A stretch of 64,000 nucleotides of DNA. Source: Stigmatella ashevillena. GTDB lineage: Bacteria > Myxococcota > Myxococcia > Myxococcales > Myxococcaceae. Location: NCBI RefSeq assembly GCF_028368975.1, contig NZ_JAQNDM010000002.1, positions 434,001-498,000 of the forward strand. Direction: 5' to 3'. The first letter of the stretch is position 1. Every line of letters starts with the position of its first letter. Made by a program: the position numbers and the translations under genes. Shown piece by piece: positions 1-11,517 of this stretch. Below the pieces are notes generated by a model. It was not told the DNA's origin. It saw only the letters and a program-made list of their open reading frames with translations, and ran no database searches.

Positions 1-1
1 C

Positions 2-1216
2 CTGGTTCCAGAGACGGTGGAGCAGGCGCTCGCGGCCTGTCCCCATGCGGTCACGACCAACACGTACGTGGGCTCGGATTGGTGGGGAACCCTGGTGTTC
101 AAGAACACGGGCACGAGCACCATCACGAGCCCGCAGGTGATCTTCAACGTCCCGAGCGGCGTGACGTGTGATCATGACGAGGCGGGCTGGACGCATACCC
201 AGAGCGGACAGACGTGCACGTACTCCAGCTCCAGCGTGACGATCTCCGCGAACGCGTCGTACACGTTCTATTACTCCACCACGTCCAACAGCTCCTTCAC
301 CGCCACCAACGTGCAGCTCACCTCGGCCAGCTGCGGCGGTGGCGGAGAGGATCCTGGGACTGGCACCGGGCTGACGGCCGGCCAGAAGAAGGTCGCCGAA
401 GGGCTGACCAGCATCTGGGAGAATGACACGCCGGCCATCGACTACGCGTACGCGGAGAACATCGACGACGGCCGCGGGTACACGAACGGACGGGCGGGCT
501 TCTGCACCGGCACGGGCGACGCCATCATGGTCGTCGAGTGCTACAAGAACCTGCGGAGCGCGGCCAACGGCAACCTGCTGGCCAAGTACATGGCGGGGCT
601 CACCACCATCAACAACCGCTTCCTGTCGACGGGCCAGATGCAGGCCTCGACGTCGGAGCTGGACAGCGTGGGCAACTGGGTGTCCGACTGGGCGGCGAGC
701 TACAACAACACCACCACCCGCGCGGACTTCAAGAGCTGCCAGGACAAGATCAACGATCAGCTCTATTACACGCCCGCCATGAACGCGGCCAAGAAGTGGG
801 GCCTCGCCAAGGCGCTCTCGAAGGCCGCGCTCTACGACGCGTTCATCAACCACGGTGAGTGGGGCGCCCTGCAGTTCATCAAGGCCGCCAACAACGCGCT
901 GGGCAACTCCGGGCAGGTGGCGCCGGCGGTGGGCTACAACGGCATCACCGAGACGGCCTTCTTGCAGAAGTTCCTCGAGAAGCGCCGGGACACGCTCGCG
1001 GCGGACTCGACGTGGTCGGGCGCCGTGGACCGCGTCGCGGCCTACGAGAAGGCCCGCCGGCGCAACAACCTGGACCTGGCCACCGCGGTGCAGAACGACG
1101 TGCGCGCCCGGGACTGCTGGGGCACGAGCTACCAGGCCAGCGGCTACACCGTCTACAAGATCAACCCGGACGGCACCTGGAGCAACGTCACCTCGTACAC
1201 GTACTCGTGTAACTGA
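2..1216 (+). CDS. csn: GH46 chitosanase with N-terminal carbohydrate-binding-like domain (5' partial)
   Basis: Secreted endo-chitosanase that would hydrolyse beta-1,4 links in chitosan. The frame is open to the window edge, so the start and presumably a signal peptide lie upstream; the GTG at 17 is probably internal. Counting from that GTG, residues about 10-105 form a Thr/Ser/Cys-rich beta-sandwich like a CBM2-type module. A Gly/Thr linker follows, then the GH46 catalytic domain (about 120-399). The family signature YAYAENIDDGRGY supplies the catalytic Glu (147), and GTGDA supplies the catalytic Asp (168). The gene is followed by a hairpin and faces the convergent envelope gene at 1291-2970. 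The family call is firm; the binding-module class is less certain. Confidence 0.9.
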   Translation: MVPETVEQALAACPHAVTTNTYVGSDWWGTLVFKNTGTSTITSPQVIFNVPSGVTCDHDEAGWTHTQSGQTCTYSSSSVTISANASYTFYYSTTSNSSFTATNVQLTSASCGGGGEDPGTGTGLTAGQKKVAEGLTSIWENDTPAIDYAYAENIDDGRGYTNGRAGFCTGTGDAIMVVECYKNLRSAANGNLLAKYMAGLTTINNRFLSTGQMQASTSELDSVGNWVSDWAASYNNTTTRADFKSCQDKINDQLYYTPAMNAAKKWGLAKALSKAALYDAFINHGEWGALQFIKAANNALGNSGQVAPAVGYNGITETAFLQKFLEKRRDTLAADSTWSGAVDRVAAYEKARRRNNLDLATAVQNDVRARDCWGTSYQASGYTVYKINPDGTWSNVTSYTYSCN

Positions 1217-1229
1217 GGCCCTGACCGCC

Positions 1230-1264
1230 CCGGGGAGCCCTTCCAGCGAGGGAGGGCTCTCCGG
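1230..1264. terminator. Bidirectional hairpin between convergent genes
   Basis: A 12-bp stem with one mismatch (left arm 1230-1241, right arm 1253-1264) and an 11-nt loop sits between the chitosanase stop and the convergent gene ending at 1291. There is no clear T tract. Confidence 0.5.
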
Positions 1265-1290
1265 GAGCACGCTCCTCGGGAGGACGCGCC

Positions 1291-2970
1291 TCAGAAGGAG
1301 GCTGTCGCCCCCCACTCGATGTCGATGTGGCGCTCCCGCGCCACGCCCCCCAGCTCCCAGCCAAAGCGGGCCCCCTTGCCGGTGAAGGTGTCCTTCACCT
1401 GGGACATTCGGCCGCGCACGCGATACCCGATCGGCCCCCACACCTCGCCGGCCACCCCCAGCTCCGCGGACCAGCCCGAGCTGGACACTTCCTCGCCCAG
1501 ATCTCTCACCTCCAGCTCGCGCTCCCCCTCATCCGAGAGGAGGCCCTGGCCGGCCTTGGGCGAGATGAAGAAGAGCCCTCCCGCCTCGACGCGCAGCCAC
1601 GGTTTGATGGGCAGAGAGACTTCCAGGCCCGCGGTGGGATACAGCCGGTGCGAGCCCGTGAGCGGCACGCGCGCCTGCTCATCCACATCGAAGACCCGGC
1701 TCTGCATGCCACCCCGCAGGCCTACGTAGCCAAGCTGCAACTGGGGGTCCGCGAGCAGGCTGAAGGTGTAGCGGTACATGAGCAGGGCGGAGAGCACCGT
1801 GTCCGTGGCCACCACGGTCCGCTGGGGGGTTTCCCCCGTGGAGGTGGTGATGGTCACCTGCGTCTCCGAGTAGCCCCGCGAGGCGCCCAGCTGCAACCCC
1901 AGCCCCCGCACCCACTTCTCCGAGCGCGCCAGCGGCAGCAGTTCGAGCTGTCCCGTCAGCCCCAGGTAGGGGGTTCCCGACTTGAAGTCGATGGTGTCTC
2001 CCTCTCGCTGCTCCGCAGGCAATGCGTCGAACGCTCCGCAGGAGCTGACGCCCGGCCGGGCGCAGTAGCTGCGGAAGGTCGTGATGCCGCCCAGAAACAA
2101 CCGGACCACCGGGAGATGGCGGCGGCGGGGCTGCTCCACCGCCGACGCGCTCAACACCCGGGTGCGGGGAGAGGGCTCGCGGAACGCCACCAGGGTGGTG
2201 GTGTGGGACTCGGGATCCGGGCGCGGAAGATCCGGAACCACCACCACGGGCGTTTCGGACGGTGCGGGCGACGCGGCCGGGGCAGGCTTCGGTGGGGCTT
2301 CTTCCTTCGCCGCTTCCTTTGCTACCTCGACAGGCTTGGGCGCGGGGGGCGTCTCGGTCGGCCCGATCTGCGCGGAGGGCTTGAGCTCCGTGGCCGGAGG
2401 GGCTGCCTTGGGCGCCTCGGCGACTTCGGCGGCGGCCACTGGCTCAGGGGGGGGTTGCGGCACCTGCCCCGCCATGGGCGTGTTGGCCAGGGTGGCCACG
2501 CCCGCGGCCAATCTCCGGACATCGCTCGCCGCCATTCGGCCCCGCTGGAGCTTCACGTCCTTCATCCACAACTCCTGGCCGGTGGCGCTCAGCACTCGGA
2601 CCTGGAGGGACTTCGCCGCCGTGGCGGTGACGACGGCATCCAGCTTGAGGCCCGGCGCCAGGAGCGCCACGGCCTCGGGAGTTCGCGCGTTCGCCCCGCG
2701 CAGCTTCGCCTTGGTGGCGGCAGCCGTGTATTGCTTGAAGGAGATGAGCTGAACCTGGCCACCCTTCTTCAGGGCGGTCTCGACCTGCTTGCGCAAGACA
2801 TCCCGCCGGTCCCCGTCAAAGTCGAGGACCACCACGCGCGATTTGGCGGGGCGGGCAGGCTTCTTCTGGGCCAGCGCCGCCTGCGAGATCATCACCAAGA
2901 CCAGGGCGAGCAGCACGCCCCATCCACTCATCCAGCGTCGCGAGCACATCATCCGGAGAGCGAGGTTCAC
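1291..2970 (-). CDS. Myxobacterial envelope protein with beta-barrel-like C-terminus
   Basis: Unrecognised 559-residue protein. It has an N-terminal signal peptide (hydrophobic stretch about 18-33, likely cleavage after AALA). A small alpha/beta domain follows (about 40-160, beginning RVVVLDFDGDRRD) that loosely recalls TolB/FlgO-type N-terminal domains. A long Pro/Ala/Glu-rich linker (about 165-260) leads to a C-terminal half rich in alternating aromatic strands (about 285-559), ending in TASF, an aromatic terminal residue typical of outer-membrane barrels. I infer an outer-membrane or periplasm-spanning protein, with the linker crossing the periplasm. It lies 33 bp downstream of the AI-2E-type permease and may share its transcript. 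No enzymatic motif is visible. Confidence 0.75.
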   Translation of the reverse strand: MNLALRMMCSRRWMSGWGVLLALVLVMISQAALAQKKPARPAKSRVVVLDFDGDRRDVLRKQVETALKKGGQVQLISFKQYTAAATKAKLRGANARTPEAVALLAPGLKLDAVVTATAAKSLQVRVLSATGQELWMKDVKLQRGRMAASDVRRLAAGVATLANTPMAGQVPQPPPEPVAAAEVAEAPKAAPPATELKPSAQIGPTETPPAPKPVEVAKEAAKEEAPPKPAPAASPAPSETPVVVVPDLPRPDPESHTTTLVAFREPSPRTRVLSASAVEQPRRRHLPVVRLFLGGITTFRSYCARPGVSSCGAFDALPAEQREGDTIDFKSGTPYLGLTGQLELLPLARSEKWVRGLGLQLGASRGYSETQVTITTSTGETPQRTVVATDTVLSALLMYRYTFSLLADPQLQLGYVGLRGGMQSRVFDVDEQARVPLTGSHRLYPTAGLEVSLPIKPWLRVEAGGLFFISPKAGQGLLSDEGERELEVRDLGEEVSSSGWSAELGVAGEVWGPIGYRVRGRMSQVKDTFTGKGARFGWELGGVARERHIDIEWGATASF

Positions 2971-3003
2971 CCACCCTGCCGGGGATGTCCATAACCCCCC
3001 CTA

Positions 3004-4104
3004 TCAGGTCTCGGCGGAAGAGGCGCTCAGCGCCGGGGGGGTCACCCCCAGGAAGTCGCGCCGGTAGATGCGGACCATGGCCATGAAGATGGCGGCGATG
3101 AGGGGCCCCACCAGCAGCCCCATCATCCCGAACACCGCCATTCCGCCGAACATGGAGAGGAAGACGAGCAGCGGGTGAAGCGCCATGCGCGAGCCGCACA
3201 GCCGCGGCCGGATGAGGTTGTCGATGGTGCTCACCACCCCGGCGCCCCAGGCCAGCACGAAGGTCCCCTCTCCCACCTTGCCGGACAGGATGAGGAGGAT
3301 GCCGATGGGTCCCCAGACGAGCGTGGTGCCCCCCACGGGAACCAGCGCCGCGATGACCATGGCCGCGCCCCACACCGGGGCGTGCGGGACGCCCACGATG
3401 AGCAGCCCCACCAGCCCCACGGCCCCCTGCACCAGCGCGGTGATGGTGTTGCCGTAGACGATGGCGTAGGCCACATCGGCGAACTCACGCGAGAAGGCCT
3501 GGATGTAGCGCTTGTCGAGGGGCACCAGCCGGGTGGCCTCGGCGAAGAGCCGGCGTCCATCGAGGAAGAAGTAGTACATGGACACCGTCATGAGGAACAA
3601 ATCGATCAGCAGCTCCGAGCCCATGTTCAGCACGTGCTGGACGATGGCGGCGCCACCGGCCGCGGCCGACAGGAGCATGCGCTCCGTCTCGGAGCCCTCG
3701 GGATCCACGCGCACGTAGCGGCCCAGCCCACGCGGCAGATTGGAGATCAGCTCGGTGCGCAGGTCCACCCGGTCTAGCAGCGTCGGCAGGTCCGCCATGA
3801 GTTGGAGGAGCTCCCGGCCCACCAGCCACCCCACCCCGGCCAGCGGGACCAGCAGGAGCAGGAAGACCGTTGCCGTGCAGAGGGCGGCGCACAGCGACTT
3901 TCGTCCCTTCAACTTCCGGCACAGGAAGTCCTGGACCGGCATGAACAGGACGACCAGAAAGCCGCCCAGCAGCACCGGCATCACGAAGGGCAGCAAGATG
4001 CGAGAGAAGAGAATGATCGCCAGGGCGAAGAGCCCGGCAAAGATCAGATTGGACCACCGCTTGGATTCCGCCGCCGACACGCCCCACCGCCCTGGCGCCC
4101 ACAT
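3004..4104 (-). CDS. AI-2E family transporter (PerM/TqsA-like permease)
   Basis: Inner-membrane protein of the UPF0118/AI-2E exporter family; members include TqsA, YdiK and Na+/H+ antiporter-like proteins, so the substrate cannot be given. The 366-residue length fits. Two N-terminal helices (about 20-60), a third at about 70-95, a long central amphipathic region (about 95-200), and then a cluster of C-terminal helices (about 205-350) reproduce the family topology. The LLPFVMPVLLGGFLVVLF segment near residue 35 is typical. The first ATG is used; an internal start a few residues later cannot be excluded. It diverges from the small lipoprotein gene at 4181 across 76 bp. Confidence 0.85.
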   Translation of the reverse strand: MWAPGRWGVSAAESKRWSNLIFAGLFALAIILFSRILLPFVMPVLLGGFLVVLFMPVQDFLCRKLKGRKSLCAALCTATVFLLLLVPLAGVGWLVGRELLQLMADLPTLLDRVDLRTELISNLPRGLGRYVRVDPEGSETERMLLSAAAGGAAIVQHVLNMGSELLIDLFLMTVSMYYFFLDGRRLFAEATRLVPLDKRYIQAFSREFADVAYAIVYGNTITALVQGAVGLVGLLIVGVPHAPVWGAAMVIAALVPVGGTTLVWGPIGILLILSGKVGEGTFVLAWGAGVVSTIDNLIRPRLCGSRMALHPLLVFLSMFGGMAVFGMMGLLVGPLIAAIFMAMVRIYRRDFLGVTPPALSASSAET

Positions 4105-4180
4105 CCCCCTGCGCCAAGATCAACGTAGGAATGCCCACCACCCCCTGGAAGTCCTGACACTCCCTCCGAGGAACCGACCA

Positions 4181-4639
4181 ATGACTTCTGGACGTTTATG
4201 GCTCGCCGCCCTGTGTCTCCTGGCCACCGGCTGCGATGGAGGAGGCTCTGCCCCTTGCGCGGACTGCCCTCCCATCGAGGGCCGGTATGACCTGGAATTC
4301 GCGGCAGGACCCCTCCCAGCGGCGTGTGTGTCGGAGGGGGTAGGTCTCCCTGCGGGGCCGCTGGACATCCAGCGCTCGGGGGGACAACTCACCGGTTCCG
4401 TGGCAGGGGTGACGCTCCAGGGGTCCGTCTACCCCAACAGCACCTTCACCTTGCTGGGAAGCCGGGCGGCGGATGGGGGCAGTGACAGCCTGAACTTCAC
4501 CGGCAGCTACTCGGCGGGCAGCGCGGATGGGGGAACGGAGGCCCAGCTCGCGGGCTCTCTGACCCGAGGGTTCACACGGGCGGGAGGGACGGGCGCGCCC
4601 TGCTCCCTCATCCGGTCCTTCACGGCCGCCCGCCAGTAG
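4181..4639 (+). CDS. Small secreted lipoprotein of unknown function
   Basis: 152-residue protein. The longer upstream reading frame is antisense to the permease gene, so the ATG at 4181 is taken; it is followed at once by a lipoprotein signal peptide (RLWLAALCLLATGC, lipidated Cys at residue 18). The mature part has four further Cys residues and is Gly/Ser/Asp-rich with repeated beta-strand-like segments (GSVAGVTLQGSVYPNSTFTL), suggesting a small beta-sandwich. No family is recognised. It diverges from the permease gene and converges on the tiny basic protein gene at 4668. Confidence 0.7.
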   Translation: MTSGRLWLAALCLLATGCDGGGSAPCADCPPIEGRYDLEFAAGPLPAACVSEGVGLPAGPLDIQRSGGQLTGSVAGVTLQGSVYPNSTFTLLGSRAADGGSDSLNFTGSYSAGSADGGTEAQLAGSLTRGFTRAGGTGAPCSLIRSFTAARQ

Positions 4640-4667
4640 GCAGGGCAGCCGTGCGGCGTGCGGCGGA

Positions 4668-4784
4668 CTACTTCTTCTTGGCGCCCTCGGCCTTCGCGGC
4701 CTCCTTCTTGCGCTTGAGGCGGGACTTCCACGCCTGACGGATCTTCATCTGCACTCGCTTGTGCTTGCTCTTGCTACGGGCCAT
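4668..4784 (-). CDS. 38-residue highly basic protein
   Basis: Tiny protein starting MARSKSKHKR and ending EGAKKK, with about 40 percent Lys/Arg and almost no acidic residues. The start is well supported: AGGAG lies 8 nt upstream of the ATG at 4784, while the longer version of the frame would run into the peptidase gene. The composition suggests an RNA- or ribosome-associated protein, comparable in character to small auxiliary ribosomal proteins, but no specific family is recognised. It starts 31 bp after the stop of the DmpA-like peptidase gene and is probably cotranscribed with it. Confidence 0.7.
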   Translation of the reverse strand: MARSKSKHKRVQMKIRQAWKSRLKRKKEAAKAEGAKKK

Positions 4785-4815
4785 CGGGTGACTCCTTGCT
4801 GAAGAGAAAGGGGCG

Positions 4816-6180
4816 CTACGTATCAGAAGTACCCCCGGGAGCGGAACCCTCCGTGTGGTCCGCATCGTCGGCCGCGTCGGCCCCGGCCTCCTCGGGCGCC
4901 GGCCGGGTCGGGTAGGGAATGCCTTCGGCGCCTCGGACCTCGGTCGGCAGGGCGGCGGCGACCCGCACATCCCCCTCTTTGTCCACGTCCAGGGGCTTCT
5001 CCCGGGAAGCGGGGGCGCTGCTCTGCGCCAGGCGCTTCTTCACCGAGGCGAAGATGGGGCGGCAGGCGTCCACGAAGCGCCGCACCTCGTCCAAGGGGAG
5101 CGCCGGACAGAAGTTGCCGTTGACCCCCGTCATGGGCTCGGCCATGCACATGGCATTGAGGATGGCCTCCTCGGTGGCCTCCATGACCGCCTCGTAGAGG
5201 GGGTCCAGGCGCTGATCCAGGAGGATCTTCATCTTGTAGACCATCTTCTGGGTGCGCCGGGGAATGATGTTGGCCGTGGAGAACCCCACGACGATCTCCC
5301 CCGAGCCGTGCGCCGCGTAGCTGCCCACCCGGCCAATGCCCAACCCCACGCGCTTGCACAGACGGTTGATCTGATGGCTGAGCAGCGGCGCATCCGTGGC
5401 GACCACCGCGATGATGGAGCCATACGTCTGCCCTCGCCGGGGCACGTCCTTGAACTTCTCCGCCAGCACCTCCCCCACCGGCAAGCCTCCCACCCTCAGG
5501 TTGTGCATCTTCCCGAAGTTGGACATGACCAGCACGCCCAAGGTGTAGCCCCCCAGCGCCTCCGGCAGCTTGCGGGAGGCGGTGCCGATGCCGCCCTTGA
5601 AGTCACACGTCACCATGCCGGTGCCGCCGCCCACGTTGCCCTCGGGCACGGGGCCCGTCTTCGCGTTCTGGATGGCCTGCAGCACGTGCTGGTTGCGCAC
5701 ATGCCGCCCGGAGATGTCGTTGAGGTAGCTGTCGTCGCACTCACCAACGATGGGGATGATGACGTCCAGCTCGTCGCCAATGCCCGGGTAGCGCTCCACC
5801 AGGTAGCGCGCCACCCCGTCCGACACTGCCCCCACCGCCATGGTGTTGGTGAGCAGAATGGGCGTCTCCACCAGCCCCCACTCCATGAGCTGGGTCATCC
5901 CTGACACCTCGCCGGCGCCGTTGAGCACGAACCCGCCACCGCTCATCCGGTCCATGAAGATGTTGCCGTTGTTGGGCAGGATGGCGGTGACGCCCGTGCG
6001 CACGGGGCCATGGCCCGGCCGCAGGGGGCCCTCGCCATGAATGAGCGTGCAGTGGCCGACGAGCACCCCTTCCACGTCGGTGATGGCGTTGAAGCGGCCC
6101 GGCTTGAAGCGGCCCAGGGGAAGACCCAGTTCCCGCGCGCGCACACGCGGTCCATTCGGTTCAAGGGGGGGCGCGGACAT
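4816..6180 (-). CDS. P1 (S58) family N-terminal-nucleophile aminopeptidase, DmpA/BapA-like
   Basis: Self-processing aminopeptidase of the DmpA/BapA family, which removes N-terminal D- or beta-amino acids from peptides. With the ATG at 6180 the protein has 454 residues. The DmpA domain spans about 15-400. The conserved VGGGTGM and FKGGIGTASR segments lie near 183-203. The expected autocleavage point is Gly254-Ser255, in YGSIIAVVATDAPLL; Ser255 would become the nucleophile, at nearly the same position as Ser250 of DmpA. The last 60 or so residues form an acidic, Ala/Asp/Glu-rich tail absent from the core family. No signal peptide is seen, so the enzyme is probably cytoplasmic. The longer open frame upstream of 6180 looks non-coding. 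Confidence 0.88.
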   Translation of the reverse strand: MSAPPLEPNGPRVRARELGLPLGRFKPGRFNAITDVEGVLVGHCTLIHGEGPLRPGHGPVRTGVTAILPNNGNIFMDRMSGGGFVLNGAGEVSGMTQLMEWGLVETPILLTNTMAVGAVSDGVARYLVERYPGIGDELDVIIPIVGECDDSYLNDISGRHVRNQHVLQAIQNAKTGPVPEGNVGGGTGMVTCDFKGGIGTASRKLPEALGGYTLGVLVMSNFGKMHNLRVGGLPVGEVLAEKFKDVPRRGQTYGSIIAVVATDAPLLSHQINRLCKRVGLGIGRVGSYAAHGSGEIVVGFSTANIIPRRTQKMVYKMKILLDQRLDPLYEAVMEATEEAILNAMCMAEPMTGVNGNFCPALPLDEVRRFVDACRPIFASVKKRLAQSSAPASREKPLDVDKEGDVRVAAALPTEVRGAEGIPYPTRPAPEEAGADAADDADHTEGSAPGGTSDT

Positions 6181-6460
6181 ATAGGGCCGGCAAGCTAGTC
6201 CAGCCTCAGGAGGGGTCAACCGCCTTGCGCCCCTCGGCCCCTTTGAACCGAAGCCCCGTCCGGGGGGCCAAGGCCCATCCGTGAGAAGTGCTGGCGTCCC
6301 TGCCTGCTTGCCACTAGTACAGGCGCGGCATGATGCAGTGCGGCGCGGCTTCCCTCGTGCCCCTGGGAGCCCCCCGCCCCGGGCCTGGAGGCCAGGCAGC
6401 CAGACGGCCCCTGGCTCCCACACCTGGCGTGAACCGCTCACCCAGCAGGATATCCGGAAA

Positions 6461-6477
6461 CAACATATTCTGTGTTG
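6461..6477. promoter_or_regulatory. Candidate MarR-type operator upstream of the RND operon
   Basis: A 17-bp pseudo-palindrome with arms CAACA and TGTTG and a 7-bp centre, in the AT-rich part of the leader. Size and symmetry suit a MarR dimer, and a MarR gene sits inside the operon. Binding is inferred, not shown. Confidence 0.4.
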
Positions 6478-6479
6478 CA

Positions 6480-6503
6480 GGATATCTAGAAAGAGGTATA
6501 TCC
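6480..6503. promoter_or_regulatory. GGATAT/ATATCC inverted repeat with possible promoter
   Basis: Perfect 6-bp arms 6480-6485 and 6498-6503. A related GGATATCC palindrome lies at 6448-6455. A weak promoter-like pair (TTGCAG at 6476, TATATC at 6498, 16-bp spacing) overlaps the repeat. Confidence 0.3.
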
Positions 6504-6591
6504 CCGTCCCAGAACTTCAGGATTGTGTACCGCCGGAGCAGAGCCCCCGAGACGACCCTCTCGCGGCAAGACCGGCAGGAGCGGGACGACA

Positions 6592-7713
6592 GTGACGAAG
6601 CCATTCGGAGTGAAGGCAGTGTTGGCAGCGGCGATGGTGGCGGTGACGGTGGGTGGGTGCTCGGGCGGCGCGAACGCCAAGGCGGCGCTGCCCGCCGCCG
6701 ATACCACTGCGGCCCCCAACGCCCTGGGCGTGAAAGCCATTGCGCCGGCCACCCAGCTGGATGCCAACGTGATGCAGGCCACCGGCCAGCTGCGCTCCAA
6801 GCAAGAGGCCGTGCTGAGCTCCCGGGCCTCGGGCCCTCTGACCCGCGTCCTCGCCAAGGTGGGTGACCGGGTGAAGAAGGGCCAGGTCCTTGCCCAGTTG
6901 GACACCGACAGCCTGCAGATTGGCGTGGAGCAGGCCGCCGCCGCCCGGTCCGCCGCCTCGGCGCTGCTCGATGGCGCCACCATCGACGTGGAGCGTGCCC
7001 GCAAGCTCGCCACCTCGGGCAGCCTGGCGCAGTCGGGCCTGGACAAGGCCGAGGTGGGCTTCCGCCAGGCCCAGGCCCAGGCGGCTCAGGCCGCCGCGGC
7101 GTACAAGAACGCCCAGCAGATGCTGCGCGACGCGAGCATCGTGGCCCCCTTCGATGGCGTCATCACCGCGCGCAACAAGAACGTGGGGGACATGGTCAAC
7201 AACAGCGCCTCCATCTTCGGCATCGTGGACACCGAAGGCCTCGAGGTCCGCGTGCAGGTGCCCGAGTCCATCATCGACCGCATCCAGCCGGGAAGCATCG
7301 CCACCGGTACCCTCAACCCGAGCGGTGCGCGCTTCGAGGCGAAGGTGACCAACCTCGGCGCCATCATCGACACCCAGAGCCGCACCGTCGAGGTGCTCGC
7401 GGACGTCGTCCCCGGAAAGGCCGAGACCACCCTGCGCCCGGGCGCGCTCGTGGAGCTCGACTTCGCGGCCGCGGCGGCCGAGGGCGAGGACGGCAAGGGC
7501 CTGTTCCTTCCCGCCCAGGCGGTGAGCAGCAAGGGCCAGCAGGGCTTCGTGTGGGTGGTGCAGGACGGCCGGGTGCAGAAGCGGGACGTGAAGGTCCAGC
7601 GCGTGCTGCCCGGCTATGTGCGCGTGGTGGAGGGCCTCACCTCGCAGGAGCAGGTGGTTGCGGACGCGAGCCTTCCGATGAAGGACGGCACGGCCGTCCG
7701 CGTGGTGCAGTGA
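6592..7713 (+). CDS. RND efflux periplasmic adaptor lipoprotein (HlyD/AcrA family)
   Basis: Membrane-fusion subunit that links the RND pump to the TolC channel. The GTG at 6592 follows AGGAG by 10 nt and gives a proper lipoprotein signal (VLAAAMVAVTVGGC, Cys23), so it is preferred to the longer frame from 6523. The 373-residue protein shows, in order, a first lipoyl half (about 75-105, GPLTRVLAKVGDRVKKGQVL), an alpha-helical hairpin (about 110-180), a second lipoyl half (APFDGVITARNKNVGDM, about 185-205), a beta-barrel (about 210-295) and a membrane-proximal domain. It is the first gene of the efflux operon, 28 bp before the pump gene. Confidence 0.93.
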   Translation: MTKPFGVKAVLAAAMVAVTVGGCSGGANAKAALPAADTTAAPNALGVKAIAPATQLDANVMQATGQLRSKQEAVLSSRASGPLTRVLAKVGDRVKKGQVLAQLDTDSLQIGVEQAAAARSAASALLDGATIDVERARKLATSGSLAQSGLDKAEVGFRQAQAQAAQAAAAYKNAQQMLRDASIVAPFDGVITARNKNVGDMVNNSASIFGIVDTEGLEVRVQVPESIIDRIQPGSIATGTLNPSGARFEAKVTNLGAIIDTQSRTVEVLADVVPGKAETTLRPGALVELDFAAAAAEGEDGKGLFLPAQAVSSKGQQGFVWVVQDGRVQKRDVKVQRVLPGYVRVVEGLTSQEQVVADASLPMKDGTAVRVVQ

Positions 7714-7741
7714 ACCTCTGAGCGAAAGCCCTCTGACCACC

Positions 7742-10884
<3,143 letters not shown>

Positions 10885-10885
<1 letters not shown>

Positions 10886-11412
10886 TGATGGAAACCCCGC
10901 TCCCTCCGGCGCAGGCCCCCGCTCCGGAGTTGCCCGCGCACCTGCGCGCCATGGGGGCTCGCCTCCACGGCATGGTGATGAAGCTCAGCCGGACCCGCTC
11001 CATGCTGAGGGATCCCATCTCGCTGCTGTGTGAGAGCCTGCAACTCAGCTCGCCCCAGTTCCACGCCATCATCTGGCTGGGGTACGAAGGGCCCCTTCAC
11101 ATCGGGGTGCTCGCGCGGCGCTCGGCCATCCACGACAAGAGCATCACCGGCGTCGTGGACAGACTCGAGAAGATGGGGTTCGTCGAGCGGACGCGCTCCC
11201 CGGAAGACCGGCGCAGCGTCACCATCGAGCTCACCTCCGAGGGCCAGAAGCTCTACGCGCAGATCAACACCCTCATCGAGACGGGGTTGGGAAACCTCCT
11301 CTCGATGTTGGAGCCAAATGATCAAACCGCTCTCTTCCAAATCGTCGAGCGGCTCACCCAGGGCATGATGGCCAAACAAACGGGCTGCTCCGCCCAAGCC
11401 GCCGAGACCTAG
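10885..11412 (+). CDS. MarR family transcriptional regulator
   Basis: 175-residue winged-helix repressor or activator, inferred to control the efflux operon in which it is embedded. In-frame starts are GTG 10882, ATG 10885 and ATG 10888; the ATG at 10885 shares one base with the pump stop (TGATG), which suggests translational coupling. The DNA-binding region covers about 75-125: recognition helix DKSITGVVDRLEKMGFVERT and the wing RSPEDRRSVTIELT are typical of the family. Residues 1-25 form a Pro/Ala-rich extension. A candidate operator lies at 6461-6477. Confidence 0.9.
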
Positions 11413-11444
11413 TCCGTCCCACCCAGGTCCGGCGCGTGTTGTCA

Positions 11445-11467
11445 GCGGGTCCCTGAAAAGGGCCCGC
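11445..11467 (+). terminator. Hairpin between marR and tolC-like genes
   Basis: GCGGG and CCC pair with GGG and CCCGC around a single bulged T and a TGAAAA loop. There is no T tract, so it may only attenuate transcription into the downstream channel gene. Confidence 0.35.
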
Positions 11468-11517
11468 AGCGCCCCCTGTGTACTCTCTTCCTTCCTCGAA
11501 GCCGTTCCTCGACCTTT

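Larger units (their letters stand above)
6181..6591. other. Divergent intergenic region upstream of peptidase and RND operon
   Basis: No convincing gene in 411 bp. It holds a nested inverted repeat (outer arms 6364-6371 and 6413-6420; inner 6-bp hairpin 6383-6397), then an AT-rich segment with palindromes at 6448-6503. The AT-rich segment probably carries the efflux operon promoter and operator. Confidence 0.55.

Noticed and set aside
3740-4180. Longer N-terminus of the small lipoprotein (frame open from 3740)
   Set aside because: This part is antisense to the permease gene; a lipoprotein signal starts exactly at 4181.
6181-6441. Longer N-terminus of the DmpA-like peptidase
   Set aside because: Sequence before 6180 is Arg/Gly/Pro-rich and lacks family similarity.
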